Assembly (NCBI GenBank): GCA_900754525.1
Contig: CAAEDE010000031.1
Span: 1-57,004, forward strand
Source: an uncultured Collinsella sp.
Lineage (GTDB): Bacteria > Actinomycetota > Coriobacteriia > Coriobacteriales > Coriobacteriaceae
Reading direction: 5' to 3'
DNA length: 57,004 nt
A program made the translations under genes and the position numbers. Below the pieces are notes generated by a model. It was not told the DNA's origin, searched no databases, and worked only from the letters and a program-made list of their open reading frames with translations. Positions 24,454-33,512 of this stretch are shown piece by piece (the stretch's first letter is position 1; each line of letters opens with the position of its first letter).

Positions 24454-26289
24454 CTACTGTTCGTGCCTATGCTGCTTGGGCTTAAGCCTTCTCGCTGCCG
24501 TGAAGCAGGCCGTGGCCGCCATGGCTAATGCGATGCTGGCCATCCAAGCGAAGTCGCCGGTTGCGGCGAGCTTTGGTTCATCGGCTGTCGTGCGTCCCGA
24601 CCTTTTTGTAGACGCCTCGCCGGCGTCCTTTTCAGGAGTGGCAGGATCACTTTTGTTGTCGCCGGGTGAATCTACGTCGGTCTTTCCGCTCGTCTGTCCC
24701 CCTTGGGCCTTCCCCTCCACGGTGAAGGATGCATCGGTCGCCGTCCCGTCCTTCCAGACGGCCGTGACGGTGTGGCCGCCGGCGGCGAGCGTGTCCAGGT
24801 AGGCCGGCCTGAGCTCGATAATCGTGCTGCCCTTGGTTGCGGTGTAGTTCTCAGCGGAGACCTCATTTCCGTCCACGAGGAGACGCGTGAACTCATCGAG
24901 AGGACCGCTGAAGCGGAAGGTCAGGCCGACCCCGCCGCCCTTTGCATACGCCTGCCCGTCGCCCTTGGTGGCGGCATACAGCGGGGCGGTCACGTCGAAG
25001 GTGACGTCCCCCGCGTCGTCGATATCAAAGGTCTGAACGCCGGTCTTGCCGTTACGCTCGGCGTAGGCGGAGCTGTAGACGAAGGTCTCGTGGCCCGCCT
25101 TGTCGAGGACGCGGAGCCCCTCGATTTCGTACGACCCCATCGAGCGAGTTGTGGGGAATTCGACATCGATATAGCCATCTCGACCATCGTCCCTGTATGT
25201 TGCCCGAATCGAGGTGGAACTGACCGATGTCGAGGGATTCTCGATGAAGCCGGGGTCGCAGAACCTCACGTCGACCATTCTCACGCCATCCGGGTCGCTG
25301 ACGTTGAAAGATATTTGCAGCTTCTTGCCGACAGGGATGACTTTGGAGGAAAGGGAGACATCGGTTACCACAGGAGAGTGCGGATCGTTCGCGCTGCCGG
25401 TCACATCGAATATGAGGTCGGATGCGGGAAAGGTCTGGCAGGCAGAGCCGTTGTCCCCGATGTAAGCCGAGTCGTAGACCGTGGTCCGATACCCGAGGGA
25501 ATCGACAACCTCCAACGCAATGATTTGGTATCTTCCCAGGTCTACGGTGCCGTCGAATGGGATATCGCATCCTTTATCAGTGCCCACCGAGTTGGAGAAC
25601 TTGATGGTGTTAACCGTAACAGACTCATGGTCGTCGCCCGAGTCTCCGGCCACCTCTTTCAAGATGGGAGAGACTGATTTCACACCGTCGGGGTCGCTCA
25701 CCTGCCAGGAGACGTGCAGCTTTCCACCGATCATGATCTCATGGCTATCAAGACTGACCTTAGACACGGTCGGCGGGTTCTGGTCCGCGGGACCTTCGGT
25801 CACCTCATACTCGAGAGGTTTGGTGACGAAGGTCGGGCAGTCGATTTCCTTTTCCTCGGCATACGCTGCGTCATAGACGTCGGTAACCCAGCCGAGCGCG
25901 TCGGTCACGCTAAGGCCAATTACACGGTACCTGAGGGGTCGATCGTCGGGGGAGGTGGGGATATCGAAGCCATCGACCGTGTCTCCTTTCGAGATGAATG
26001 CGAAGCGGACGCTGACGCCATGACCGTCGTCGGTCCCGCCGGATACCGACTCGACTATCGGCGTGGCGGACCGCACCCCGTCTGGGTCGTCGACGTCATA
26101 GCGGACATGCAGCGTGGAGCCAGCCGTGACGGACATCGCGGATATCGTCACGTTGGAGACGATGGGCGGATTCGGGTCCGACACCGCGAGGGCGGTCGTG
26201 GGTAATGCTAATGCCACGGCGGCGGACAGCGAGGCGAGCAGCCCCAGGGCGAAGCGCCTGGGACATTTCGAAGGGTTCATTGGCAGCAC
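24454..26289 (-). CDS. Sortase-anchored surface protein with Ig-like repeats
   Basis: 611-residue (or 608) secreted wall protein. A signal peptide (RRFALGLLASLSAAVALALP, cleavage near TALA) is followed by three related segments of about 115-140 residues, each beginning NPPIVSNV, NPPTVSKV or HSPVVTDV and each containing DPDGVR/K and a VYDSAY-like tyrosine motif; these look like Ig-like/calcium-type folds. A fourth domain (about 440-530) resembles an X2-like module. A Gly/Lys/Asp linker then leads to LAATGD at 574-579, a hydrophobic segment and a basic tail, the layout of a sortase signal with LAxTG instead of LPxTG. The start may be GTG at 26289 or ATG at 26280; the latter overlaps the upstream stop as ATGA. 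Ligand unknown. Confidence 0.85.
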   Translation of the reverse strand: MLPMNPSKCPRRFALGLLASLSAAVALALPTTALAVSDPNPPIVSNVTISAMSVTAGSTLHVRYDVDDPDGVRSATPIVESVSGGTDDGHGVSVRFAFISKGDTVDGFDIPTSPDDRPLRYRVIGLSVTDALGWVTDVYDAAYAEEKEIDCPTFVTKPLEYEVTEGPADQNPPTVSKVSLDSHEIMIGGKLHVSWQVSDPDGVKSVSPILKEVAGDSGDDHESVTVNTIKFSNSVGTDKGCDIPFDGTVDLGRYQIIALEVVDSLGYRTTVYDSAYIGDNGSACQTFPASDLIFDVTGSANDPHSPVVTDVSLSSKVIPVGKKLQISFNVSDPDGVRMVDVRFCDPGFIENPSTSVSSTSIRATYRDDGRDGYIDVEFPTTRSMGSYEIEGLRVLDKAGHETFVYSSAYAERNGKTGVQTFDIDDAGDVTFDVTAPLYAATKGDGQAYAKGGGVGLTFRFSGPLDEFTRLLVDGNEVSAENYTATKGSTIIELRPAYLDTLAAGGHTVTAVWKDGTATDASFTVEGKAQGGQTSGKTDVDSPGDNKSDPATPEKDAGEASTKRSGRTTADEPKLAATGDFAWMASIALAMAATACFTAARRLKPKQHRHEQ

Positions 26290-27026
26290 CGATCTTCCAT
26301 AATTGTTGCAGCAGCACCAGTGTATCTTTGGCCCGTGCTAGCCAGATGTTCTTTCCGCGAACGGCTCGTTAGTTTAGAGACGGCATATGGACGCCTGTCT
26401 CGTCCAAGTTTCTCGTAAGGGCGATTGTGAGGGCATGAAGAGACTTTCTCGGAACAATCAATTGGGGATATCAAAGAAATGCTGGACGCCGCCCGATCGC
26501 TCAATGCCTTTGAGGTGAAGTGCGGCGCATCGGCTACGTTGTTGAGATCATTTATCGAGCGATACGTCATTCCAGCTGAGGCCACCGTCATGAGGCTTCT
26601 GTTCCTACACCATCGCAATCCGCGCGCGGCACTCAGCAGCTCGTACTCCCTCTGGCTCCACTGGCGCAGCTCGGCCGCTTCGACGGCATCTCGGCACAAG
26701 TCCAAAAACACCTCGGCGCCCTCGCAGAAGCACTCGCGGACAAAGTCACCCGAGCCGCTTGCGATGCATTCACCGTCGGCAAGCAGTTTCCAACTGGACG
26801 GCTCGCGAGAGTCGTCTCCAAGCAGCTTGATCTGCAGCACGTGCGGATTGCCGGCAGCGCAGAGCTCTTCCTCGAGCTTCTGTACCGTGAAGCGCATCTG
26901 GTGGGAGAGGCTGTTTTTGACCATGGCCGAGGCATAGCCGCTCGGCTCGTCCAGAAGATGCATTCGTTTTGGCTTGGCTGCCAGGTTGTGGAAGTTGCGC
27001 TCACTGCGTACGGAGAAATTGTCCAT
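26277..27026 (-). CDS. Unrecognised protein, ORF overlapping the surface-protein start
   Basis: I do not recognise the family. ATG at 27026 follows AAAGGAG by five bases, a good start. The first 135 residues look like a genuine soluble protein (LSHQMRFTVQKLEEELCAAG, FVRECFCEGAEVFLDLC). The rest is compositionally unlike the first part, rich in Ser and Arg, and may be a readthrough of a degraded 3' end or frameshift. The frame nevertheless stays open to a TGA at 26277-26279 overlapping the ATG of the next gene (ATGA), which would allow translational coupling. Total 249 residues. The same frame stays open upstream of 27026 but that part is antisense to nothing conserved and lacks a start signal. 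Confidence 0.5.
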   Translation of the reverse strand: MDNFSVRSERNFHNLAAKPKRMHLLDEPSGYASAMVKNSLSHQMRFTVQKLEEELCAAGNPHVLQIKLLGDDSREPSSWKLLADGECIASGSGDFVRECFCEGAEVFLDLCRDAVEAAELRQWSQREYELLSAARGLRWCRNRSLMTVASAGMTYRSINDLNNVADAPHFTSKALSDRAASSISLISPIDCSEKVSSCPHNRPYEKLGRDRRPYAVSKLTSRSRKEHLASTGQRYTGAAATIMEDRCCQ

Positions 27027-27119
27027 ACGGACTCCTTTCATCGATGTTGGCAGGGCCACCGTGCCTCTTGGCCGGTTGGCGTCGGGATCGTGGAGCCAAC
27101 TCTCTACCCCGACTCTGGA

Positions 27120-27147
27120 TAAAACGCGCCCGCTCCTTGCGGGCGCG
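27120..27147 (-). terminator. Second terminator-like hairpin downstream of 27244-28230
   Basis: Perfect 9-bp stem CGCGCCCGC (27125-27133) with GCGGGCGCG (27139-27147), followed on the minus strand by TTTTA. It may back up the hairpin at 27176-27213 or act in the leader of the next minus-strand gene. Confidence 0.6.
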
Positions 27148-27175
27148 ATGGAGTCTATCAGCGCGCGCGGACAAA

Positions 27176-27213
27176 AATCAACCCCGTGCGGCAATGAGCG
27201 CACGGGGTTGATT
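27176..27213 (-). terminator. Strong terminator after membrane-anchored protein gene
   Basis: Perfect 15-bp stem (27176-27190 with 27199-27213) around an 8-base loop; on the minus strand a T-run follows. It ends the transcript of the gene at 27244-28230. Confidence 0.85.
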
Positions 27214-27243
27214 TGGTCTACGACCCTCAATTTTTGGCATTTG

Positions 27244-28230
27244 TTATTCGTCGTCCCCGTCGTTGGGGTCGCCCTTGAGGGTGTTGATGTCCAGGTACTG
27301 GTTATCGTCCTCTTTTTGCTGGGTTTCCGACTCCGCTTGGGTGGGGCCGCGGAACAGCTGGAATCCCTCAAACGCAATGACGCCGAGCAGGGCAATGACA
27401 ATGGCGATAAAGGCAACCTTGACTGCCTGCGGAAATTCCGAGAAACGCAGTGCCTTTTCCTCGGCGTAATAATCGGCGAAGCGCTCTTCGCCCGTGCTTT
27501 TGGTATACGCCGGTGCGGACGCGGCCTCCGGGTCATATTCCGGTGCAGGCGTGGCAGCGTACGGATCGTTGGGATAATCGCTCGATGCGGTGCCATAATC
27601 CTCGGTCTCGATGCGACCGTTGCCAGCATAGTCATCGGAATAATCGGAATATGCCGCACCGCCCTCATAGTCCGCGGCGCTCGTGCTGGCGGCAAAAAGT
27701 GGGTTAACTGGAACATCGAGCGCCGGCATGCCGGTAGAGGTCTCATCCAGATCGGCTGCAGCCCAGGAATCGTGGGTAACCTGATGGGCAACGGGCTCAT
27801 CGAGCCTTGTGACCGGAGGCTTGCGTGCCGCAGGAACAGGCAACTGCTGGGCGCTGTACATAACGGTGCTGTCGGCCGATTTGCCCTGCGCCGCAGCAGC
27901 GAGAAATGCCGCCGTCTCGGACGGGTCGCTTGCGGGGCGGGGAGCGGGCGTGGGCGCCGAAGTGGGTGCGGGCGTAGGCGCGGGCGACGAAACAGGCGAC
28001 TGCGCAGGAGTCGGCGCAGATGCGGGCTTAGGCACAAGTGCGGGATTGGGACTTGACGGGCGAGCCCCGCCGCCCATGAGTTCGTCGGCGGTCCACGGGC
28101 GATCATCCATCACGTCGTCAAGGCTTAGCGAAAACAGGTCGTCTTCACCCTCATCGAACATGCGGTGCACATGTCCACCAATTGCCGGAATCAATCCGCG
28201 ACCGGTGCATGATGCCTTGCTCAACGCCAT
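27244..28230 (-). CDS. Unrecognised Pro/Ala-rich protein with one membrane segment
   Basis: 328 residues from the ATG at 28230, which has AAAGGA upstream; the frame is open 32 codons earlier but lacks a better start. After a short N-terminal region with FDEGEDDLFSLSLDDVMDD comes a long low-complexity stretch of Pro-Ala-Ser repeats (about 60-105), then an acidic, tyrosine-rich segment (YSDYSDDYAGN, DPYAATPAPEYDPE), a single membrane helix AVKVAFIAIVIALLGVIAF near 275-293 and a short acidic tail. This topology (cytoplasmic disordered arm, one helix, small outer tail) fits a membrane-anchored scaffold or division-type protein, but no family is recognised. It ends at tandem terminators. Confidence 0.75.
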   Translation of the reverse strand: MALSKASCTGRGLIPAIGGHVHRMFDEGEDDLFSLSLDDVMDDRPWTADELMGGGARPSSPNPALVPKPASAPTPAQSPVSSPAPTPAPTSAPTPAPRPASDPSETAAFLAAAAQGKSADSTVMYSAQQLPVPAARKPPVTRLDEPVAHQVTHDSWAAADLDETSTGMPALDVPVNPLFAASTSAADYEGGAAYSDYSDDYAGNGRIETEDYGTASSDYPNDPYAATPAPEYDPEAASAPAYTKSTGEERFADYYAEEKALRFSEFPQAVKVAFIAIVIALLGVIAFEGFQLFRGPTQAESETQQKEDDNQYLDINTLKGDPNDGDDE

Positions 28231-28353
28231 TCTGTTCCATCCTTTCGAAATACTAATGACATCGATTATATGGAACTTCCCAAGCGGCTCGGTCTTGGAT
28301 TCGTGCTTTCCAGAACTCGCGCCCAAAAGGGGAGGGGCAATCTAGGCGAGTGC

Positions 28354-29007
28354 CTACTTGTCGCCGGCCGCCGCCTTGGCCTCATTGAGGTAACTATAGA
28401 AGCTGTACTTGGAGATGCCAAAGAACTCGCAGGCGCGCTCGCTCGACTTGGAAATGAGGAAGGCGCCGCGACGGTCGAGGTAGCCAATGGCACGAATGCG
28501 CTCGTCTTTGGTCATGAGCGCCGCGGGCTTGCCCACAAACTGCTCGCACTCGTGCAGCAGGTCCTCGAGTAGGTCGCCGATGTTCTTGGTAATGGGCTCG
28601 GGCTCGGTATAGCCCGTGCCGCCGGTGCCGCTAAAGGCATCGAGCGAGCGCTCAAAAGCCTTCATGAGCGTAATGTCAAAGTTGATGCCCAAAATGCCGA
28701 CGGGCTTGCCCTCGTCGTTGCGGATAAAGATCGTCGACGATTTGAGCAGCTTACCGTCGGTGGTTTTAGTGAGGTACGGCTCGCGGTCGTGTACATCGGT
28801 GGCGCCCTCGTGCATGGACTCAAACACAATATGGCTGGGACCGTCACCCAGTTTGCGCCCGCTGACGTGGCCGTTTTCGATCACCACGATGGAGTGGTCC
28901 ACGTCCTCGGTCTCCAGATCGTGGACGACGACTTCGCAGTTGGGGCCAAATTGGAGCGCCAGGCCGTGTGCAAGGCGCTTGTAGAACTCAATCTGTGCAG
29001 GGGTCAT
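28354..29007 (-). CDS. DauR/YheO-type transcriptional regulator (purine locus, copy 2)
   Basis: 217-residue paralogue of the regulator at 6302-6958: YheO-like PAS domain (CEVVVHDLETEDVDHSIVVI; SGRKLGDGPS; SSTIFIRNDEGKPVGILGIN) and C-terminal helix-turn-helix (ACEFFGISKYSFYSYLNEA). The ATG at 29007 is chosen over one ten codons upstream because AGGAAGG sits just before it. It is divergent from ygeX across a 277-base AT-rich gap, as copy 1 is from the permease, so each half of the purine cluster has its own regulator. Whether both bind the same ligand is unknown. Confidence 0.86.
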   Translation of the reverse strand: MTPAQIEFYKRLAHGLALQFGPNCEVVVHDLETEDVDHSIVVIENGHVSGRKLGDGPSHIVFESMHEGATDVHDREPYLTKTTDGKLLKSSTIFIRNDEGKPVGILGINFDITLMKAFERSLDAFSGTGGTGYTEPEPITKNIGDLLEDLLHECEQFVGKPAALMTKDERIRAIGYLDRRGAFLISKSSERACEFFGISKYSFYSYLNEAKAAAGDK

Positions 29008-29284
29008 AGGTGCCTTCCTAAAAATTAGTTTGGGCACACTTTGCCATAAACCACACCTGTTCGCAAATAACGAAAGCGGCGCTGCGCTATGTAACCGTTC
29101 GGCGACGAAAAGGTACCGATTACGGCAACAAACAATTCGTTAGGTATACCAATCAAAAAGTGTGATAGAACATTACTAACAAACTTTTTGTTTGGCATCC
29201 ACATAAAAGTTCAGTCGTGTGAATGGGATCGGGCTGAAACGCGTATGCGGGGGCCGGCAAGAGAGGACTTAAGGAGTTCACCGT

Positions 29285-30499
29285 ATGGCCGATAAGATCC
29301 AGTGGGCGGGCAACACGATGCCCAAGAGCGATGACAAGCACTTGGGAATCATGAGCCTCGACCACGTGAAGAAGGCCCGCGCCTTCCACCAGTCGTTCCC
29401 CCAGTACACCGTCACTCCGCTTGCCCGCCTGGACGGCCAGGCCGCGCGCCTGGGCCTGTCCAACCTGTGCGTTAAGGACGAGAGCTATCGTTTTGGCCTC
29501 AACGCCTTTAAGGTTCTGGGCGGCTCGTTTGCCATGGCTAACTACATTGCCGACGAGATCGGCAAGGACGTTGCCGACTGCACCTTCGACTACCTGACCT
29601 CCGATCAGCTTGCCAAGGACTTTGGCCAGGCTACCTTCTTTACCGCTACCGATGGCAACCATGGTCGCGGCGTGGCGTGGGCTGCCAACAAGCTGGGCCA
29701 GAAGGCTGTCGTGCACATGCCCAAGGGTTCCACCAAGCCCCGCTTCGATAACATCGCCGCCGAGGGCGCCACGGTGACCATCGAAGAGGTCAACTACGAC
29801 GAGTGCGTGCGCATGGCCGCCGCCGAGGCCGATGCCTGCGAGCGCGGCGTCATCGTTCAGGACACCGCCTGGGAGGGCTACGAGAAGATTCCGTCCTGGA
29901 TCATGGAGGGCTACGGCACCATGGCTTCCGAGGCTGCCGAGCAGCTGCGCGAGATGGCCATCAACCGCCCGACGCACGTCTTTGTCCAGGCTGGCGTAGG
30001 CTCGCTCGCCGGCGCCGTGGTGGGCTACTTCACCAACCTGTATCCCGATAACCCGCCCACCTTCGTCGTGGTTGAGTGCGCGCCTGCCGCCTGCCTGTAC
30101 AAGGGCGCTGCCGCCGGCGACGGCGATCCGCGCATCGTGGACGGCGACATGCCTTCCATCATGGCCGGTCTGTGCTGCGGCGAGCCCAACATTCTGGGCT
30201 GGGATATCCTGCGCAACCACGCCACCGCCTTCGTGTCCTGCCCCGACTGGGTCACCGCTCGCGGCATGCGCACCCTGGGCGCTCCCGAGAAGGGCGACCC
30301 GCGCGTCATCTCCGGCGAGTCCGGCGCTGTGACCACCGGCTTGGTCGAGACCCTCATGCTCGATCCCGAGTACGCCGAGCTCAAGGAGCTCATCGGTCTG
30401 GACAAGACGAGCTCCGTGCTCTGCTTCTCCACCGAGGGCGACACGGACCCGGATCAATACCGTCGCATCGTCTGGGAGGGCGAGTATCCCACTTGCTAA
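29285..30499 (+). CDS. ygeX: 2,3-Diaminopropionate ammonia-lyase
   Basis: PLP enzyme cleaving 2,3-diaminopropionate to pyruvate and two ammonia. The 404-residue length matches E. coli YgeX. The Schiff-base lysine is K76 in GLNAFKVLGG; TATDGNHGRGVAWAAN and QAGVGSLAGAVVGY (about 236-249) form the cofactor phosphate loop and backbone. AAGGAG precedes the ATG. It heads an operon ygeX-ygeY-ygeW-mocA-hydA, the arrangement found in urate-degrading clusters, where diaminopropionate is thought to come from ring-opened purine. Its aminoacrylate product would call for RidA, encoded at 5.8 kb. Confidence 0.95.
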   Translation: MADKIQWAGNTMPKSDDKHLGIMSLDHVKKARAFHQSFPQYTVTPLARLDGQAARLGLSNLCVKDESYRFGLNAFKVLGGSFAMANYIADEIGKDVADCTFDYLTSDQLAKDFGQATFFTATDGNHGRGVAWAANKLGQKAVVHMPKGSTKPRFDNIAAEGATVTIEEVNYDECVRMAAAEADACERGVIVQDTAWEGYEKIPSWIMEGYGTMASEAAEQLREMAINRPTHVFVQAGVGSLAGAVVGYFTNLYPDNPPTFVVVECAPAACLYKGAAAGDGDPRIVDGDMPSIMAGLCCGEPNILGWDILRNHATAFVSCPDWVTARGMRTLGAPEKGDPRVISGESGAVTTGLVETLMLDPEYAELKELIGLDKTSSVLCFSTEGDTDPDQYRRIVWEGEYPTC

Positions 30500-30573
30500 T
30501 CGTTAGGGCGGAGTAAATAGGTATCGCTCCGCCACCTCACAGGTAGATTCCTTCGTTTGAAAGGTTATGAACA

Positions 30574-31959
30574 ATGGCTAAAGAACTCGATTTCGACGCT
30601 ATCAAGGCTGCTGCTGAGTCCCATCGTGCTGATATGACTCGCTTCCTGCGTGCCATGATCTCCCATCCCTCTGAGTCCTGCGAGGAGGGTGAGGTTGTCG
30701 CCTGCATCAAGGCCGAGATGGAGAGCCTTGGCTATGACGAGGTCAAGGTCGACGGCCTGGGCAACGTCATGGGCTTTATGGGCGAGGGCGACAAGATCAT
30801 CGCCATCGACTCCCACATCGACACCGTCGGCATCGGCAACATCGAGAACTGGGATGCCGATCCCTATGAGGGCTACGAGACCGACGAGATCATCTACGGC
30901 CGCGGCGGCTCCGACCAGGAGGGCGGCATGGCTTCTGCTACCTACGCTGCCAAGATGATGAAGGACATGGGCCTCATCCCCGAGGGCTACAAGATCATGG
31001 TTGTCGGCACCGTCCAGGAAGAGGACTGCGACGGCATGTGCTGGCAGTACATCTACAACAAGGACGGCATTAAGCCTGAGTTCGTCATTTCCACCGAGCC
31101 CACCGACGGCGGCATCTATCGCGGTCACCGCGGCCGTATGGAGATCCGCGTCGACGTTCACGGCACCTCTTGCCACGGCTCCGCTCCCGACCGCGGCGAC
31201 AACGCTATCTACAAGATGGCCGATATCATCGCCGACGTCCGCGCCCTCAACAACAACGGCTGCGACGAGTCGACCGATATCAAGGGTCTCGTCAAGATGC
31301 TCGACCCCAAGTACAACCCCGAGCACTTCGAGGATGCCCGCTTCCTGGGCCGCGGCACCTGCACCGTCAGCCAGATCTTCTACACCAGCCCCAGCCGCTG
31401 CGCCGTGGCCGATTCCTGCGCCATCTCCATCGACCGTCGCATGACCGCCGGTGAGACCTGGGAGTCCTGCCTGGACGAGATCCGCAACCTGCCGGCCGCC
31501 AAGAAGTACGGCGACGACGTGAAGGTCTCCATGTACATGTACGACCGTCCGTCCTGGACCGGCGAGGTCTACGAGACCGAGGCTTACTTCCCCACGTGGA
31601 TCAACAAGGAGACCGCTCCGCACGTCAAGGCCCTCGTCGACGCCCACAAGGCCATGTTCGGTGACGAGCGCATCGGCTGCGAGCCCAGCATGGACAAGCG
31701 CACCGGTCGTCCGCTGTGCGACAAGTGGACCTTCTCCACGAACTGCGTTTCCATCCAGGGCCGCTATGGCATCCCCTGCGTGGGCTTTGGCCCGGGTGCC
31801 GAGTCTCAGGCTCACGCTCCCAACGAGGTCACCTACAAGGACGACCTGGTCACCGCTGCCGCCATGTACGTGGCTGCCCTGAATCTCTACGATCCGAGCC
31901 AGGCCGATGGCGATGCCACCGTGTTCCGCGCCGGTCTGACCAACAACAAGATCGACTAG
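30574..31959 (+). CDS. ygeY: YgeY, M20-type selenium-metabolism-linked hydrolase
   Basis: 461-residue metal-dependent hydrolase of the M20 peptidase/deacylase family, subgroup linked to selenium-dependent hydroxylases. Metal-site signatures are IDSHIDTVG near residue 85, GRGGSDQEGGMA near 110, and the EED catalytic/metal acids in TVQEEDCDG near 148. It probably hydrolyses an amide or carbamoyl bond in a purine-derived fragment, but the substrate is inferred from context. ATG at 30574 follows GAAAGG. It lies 74 bases after ygeX and 201 before ygeW. Confidence 0.93.
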   Translation: MAKELDFDAIKAAAESHRADMTRFLRAMISHPSESCEEGEVVACIKAEMESLGYDEVKVDGLGNVMGFMGEGDKIIAIDSHIDTVGIGNIENWDADPYEGYETDEIIYGRGGSDQEGGMASATYAAKMMKDMGLIPEGYKIMVVGTVQEEDCDGMCWQYIYNKDGIKPEFVISTEPTDGGIYRGHRGRMEIRVDVHGTSCHGSAPDRGDNAIYKMADIIADVRALNNNGCDESTDIKGLVKMLDPKYNPEHFEDARFLGRGTCTVSQIFYTSPSRCAVADSCAISIDRRMTAGETWESCLDEIRNLPAAKKYGDDVKVSMYMYDRPSWTGEVYETEAYFPTWINKETAPHVKALVDAHKAMFGDERIGCEPSMDKRTGRPLCDKWTFSTNCVSIQGRYGIPCVGFGPGAESQAHAPNEVTYKDDLVTAAAMYVAALNLYDPSQADGDATVFRAGLTNNKID

Positions 31960-31981
31960 TCCCATTCCTCGATTTTGTTGA

Positions 31982-32006
31982 GCCGGGGGCCGCTCGTGTC
32001 CCCGGC
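31982..32006 (+). other. Stem-loop between ygeY and ygeW
   Basis: GCCGGGG (31982-31988) pairs with CCCCGGC (32000-32006). No T-tract follows; probably an intra-operon mRNA hairpin. The remaining 155 bases before ygeW show no gene. Confidence 0.4.
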
Positions 32007-32160
32007 ACCTCCTGTTGACTTGGGGCCCGCGGCCGTTATCTCCCATGCTTCCTCAACGGTGGCGGGTCCTCGTCATGGCGCTCTGCATGTTCTAGCCACA
32101 CGCGCATGCCGGAGCGCATTAACTCATTGCGAGCGTTTCATCTTTAGAAAGGACATTTCC

Positions 32161-33363
32161 ATGGACGCTAAGTTTACCGAGCTCGTCGAGCAGCTGAACG
32201 GTCTCGACTTTAAGGGTATGTACGGCAGCGACTTCCTGCACACCTGGGACAAGACCACCGATGAGCTCAAGGCTCTCTACATCGTCGCCGACGCCCTGCG
32301 CGAGCTGCGTGAGAACAACGTCTCGTCCAAGATCTTCGACTCGGGCCTGGCTGTCTCCCTGTTCCGCGACAACTCCACCCGTACGCGCTTCTCCTTCTCT
32401 AAGGCCGCCAACCTGCTCGGCCTTGAGCTGCAGGACCTGGACGAGAAGAAGTCCCAGATCGCTCACGGCGAGACCGTCCGCGAGACCGCTACCATGATCT
32501 CCTTCATGGCCGACGTCATCGGCATCCGCGACGACATGTACATCGGCAAGGGCGACGCCTACATGGCCGAGGTCTCCGAGTCCGTGCAGCAGGCTTACGA
32601 GGACGGCGTTCTGGATCACCGTCCCACGCTCATCTCCCTGCAGTCCGATTCCGACCACCCCACGCAGTCCTCTGCCGACATGCTCTACCTCATCAACGAG
32701 TTTGGCGGCCTCGAGAACCTCAAGGGCAAGAAGGTTGCCGTCACCTGGGCTTATTCGCCCTCTTACGGCAAGCCGCTGTCCTGCCCGCAGTCGCTGATCA
32801 GCCTGCTGCCCCGCTTTGGCATGGACGTCACCCTGGCCCACCCCGAGGGCTACGACCTCATGCCCGAGGTCGTCGAGCGCGCCAAGGGCTATGCCGCCGA
32901 GTCCGGCACCACCTTTAAGCAGGTCAACACCATGGCCGAGGCCTTCGAGGGCGCCGACATCGTGATCCCCAAAAGCTGGGCTCCGTTTGCCGCCATGGAG
33001 AAGCGTACCAACCTGTACGCCGAGGGCGACGACGCCGGCATCGCAGCGCTCGAGAAGGAGCTGCTCGCCCAGAACGCTACCCATCAGGACTGGTGCTCCA
33101 CGACCGAGCTCATGGAGAAGACTGCCAACGGCCAGGACACCATCTTTATGCACCCGCTGCCCGCTGACATCTCCGGTGTCTCCTGCGAGCACGGCGAGGT
33201 TAACGCCGACGTCTTCGACATGCACCGCGTGGGCATGTACAAGGAGGCCAGCTACAAGCCGTATGCCATCGCAGCCATGATGTTCCTGCAGAAGGTTGCC
33301 GATCCCGCTGCTACCCTCAAGGCCCTCGATGAGCGCAACACCGCCCGTTGGCTCCAGGCCTAA
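32161..33363 (+). CDS. ygeW: YgeW knotted carbamoyltransferase
   Basis: 400-residue member of the aspartate/ornithine carbamoyltransferase superfamily, YgeW subgroup. The carbamoyl-phosphate loop is FRDNSTRTRFSF near 63, followed by HGET, HPTQSSAD near 160 and MHPLPADISG near 333. In the cluster it probably releases carbamoyl phosphate from a ureido intermediate; no carbamate kinase gene is in the window to use it, so that enzyme must be elsewhere. The ATG at 32161 follows GAAAGGA; the frame is open further upstream but lacks homology there. Confidence 0.93.
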   Translation: MDAKFTELVEQLNGLDFKGMYGSDFLHTWDKTTDELKALYIVADALRELRENNVSSKIFDSGLAVSLFRDNSTRTRFSFSKAANLLGLELQDLDEKKSQIAHGETVRETATMISFMADVIGIRDDMYIGKGDAYMAEVSESVQQAYEDGVLDHRPTLISLQSDSDHPTQSSADMLYLINEFGGLENLKGKKVAVTWAYSPSYGKPLSCPQSLISLLPRFGMDVTLAHPEGYDLMPEVVERAKGYAAESGTTFKQVNTMAEAFEGADIVIPKSWAPFAAMEKRTNLYAEGDDAGIAALEKELLAQNATHQDWCSTTELMEKTANGQDTIFMHPLPADISGVSCEHGEVNADVFDMHRVGMYKEASYKPYAIAAMMFLQKVADPAATLKALDERNTARWLQA

Positions 33364-33512
33364 AGCCGGGTTGAGGTAAGCCATGTAAAGGGGGCGCTCT
33401 GCCAACCGGCGGGGTGCCCCTTTTTGCATCGCGGGCGTGTGGGATAAGCGCTTTCGATGTGGATGCCCGCGGCGCGAGTTATGGGTACGATGGTTTCAGG
33501 GGAGGTATCACC

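Noticed and set aside
27027..28106. Upstream extension of the 26277-27026 frame to 609 codons
   Set aside because: The added part is antisense-frame Pro/Arg-rich sequence over the gene at 27244-28230 and crosses two terminators; ATG at 27026 has a good ribosome-binding site.
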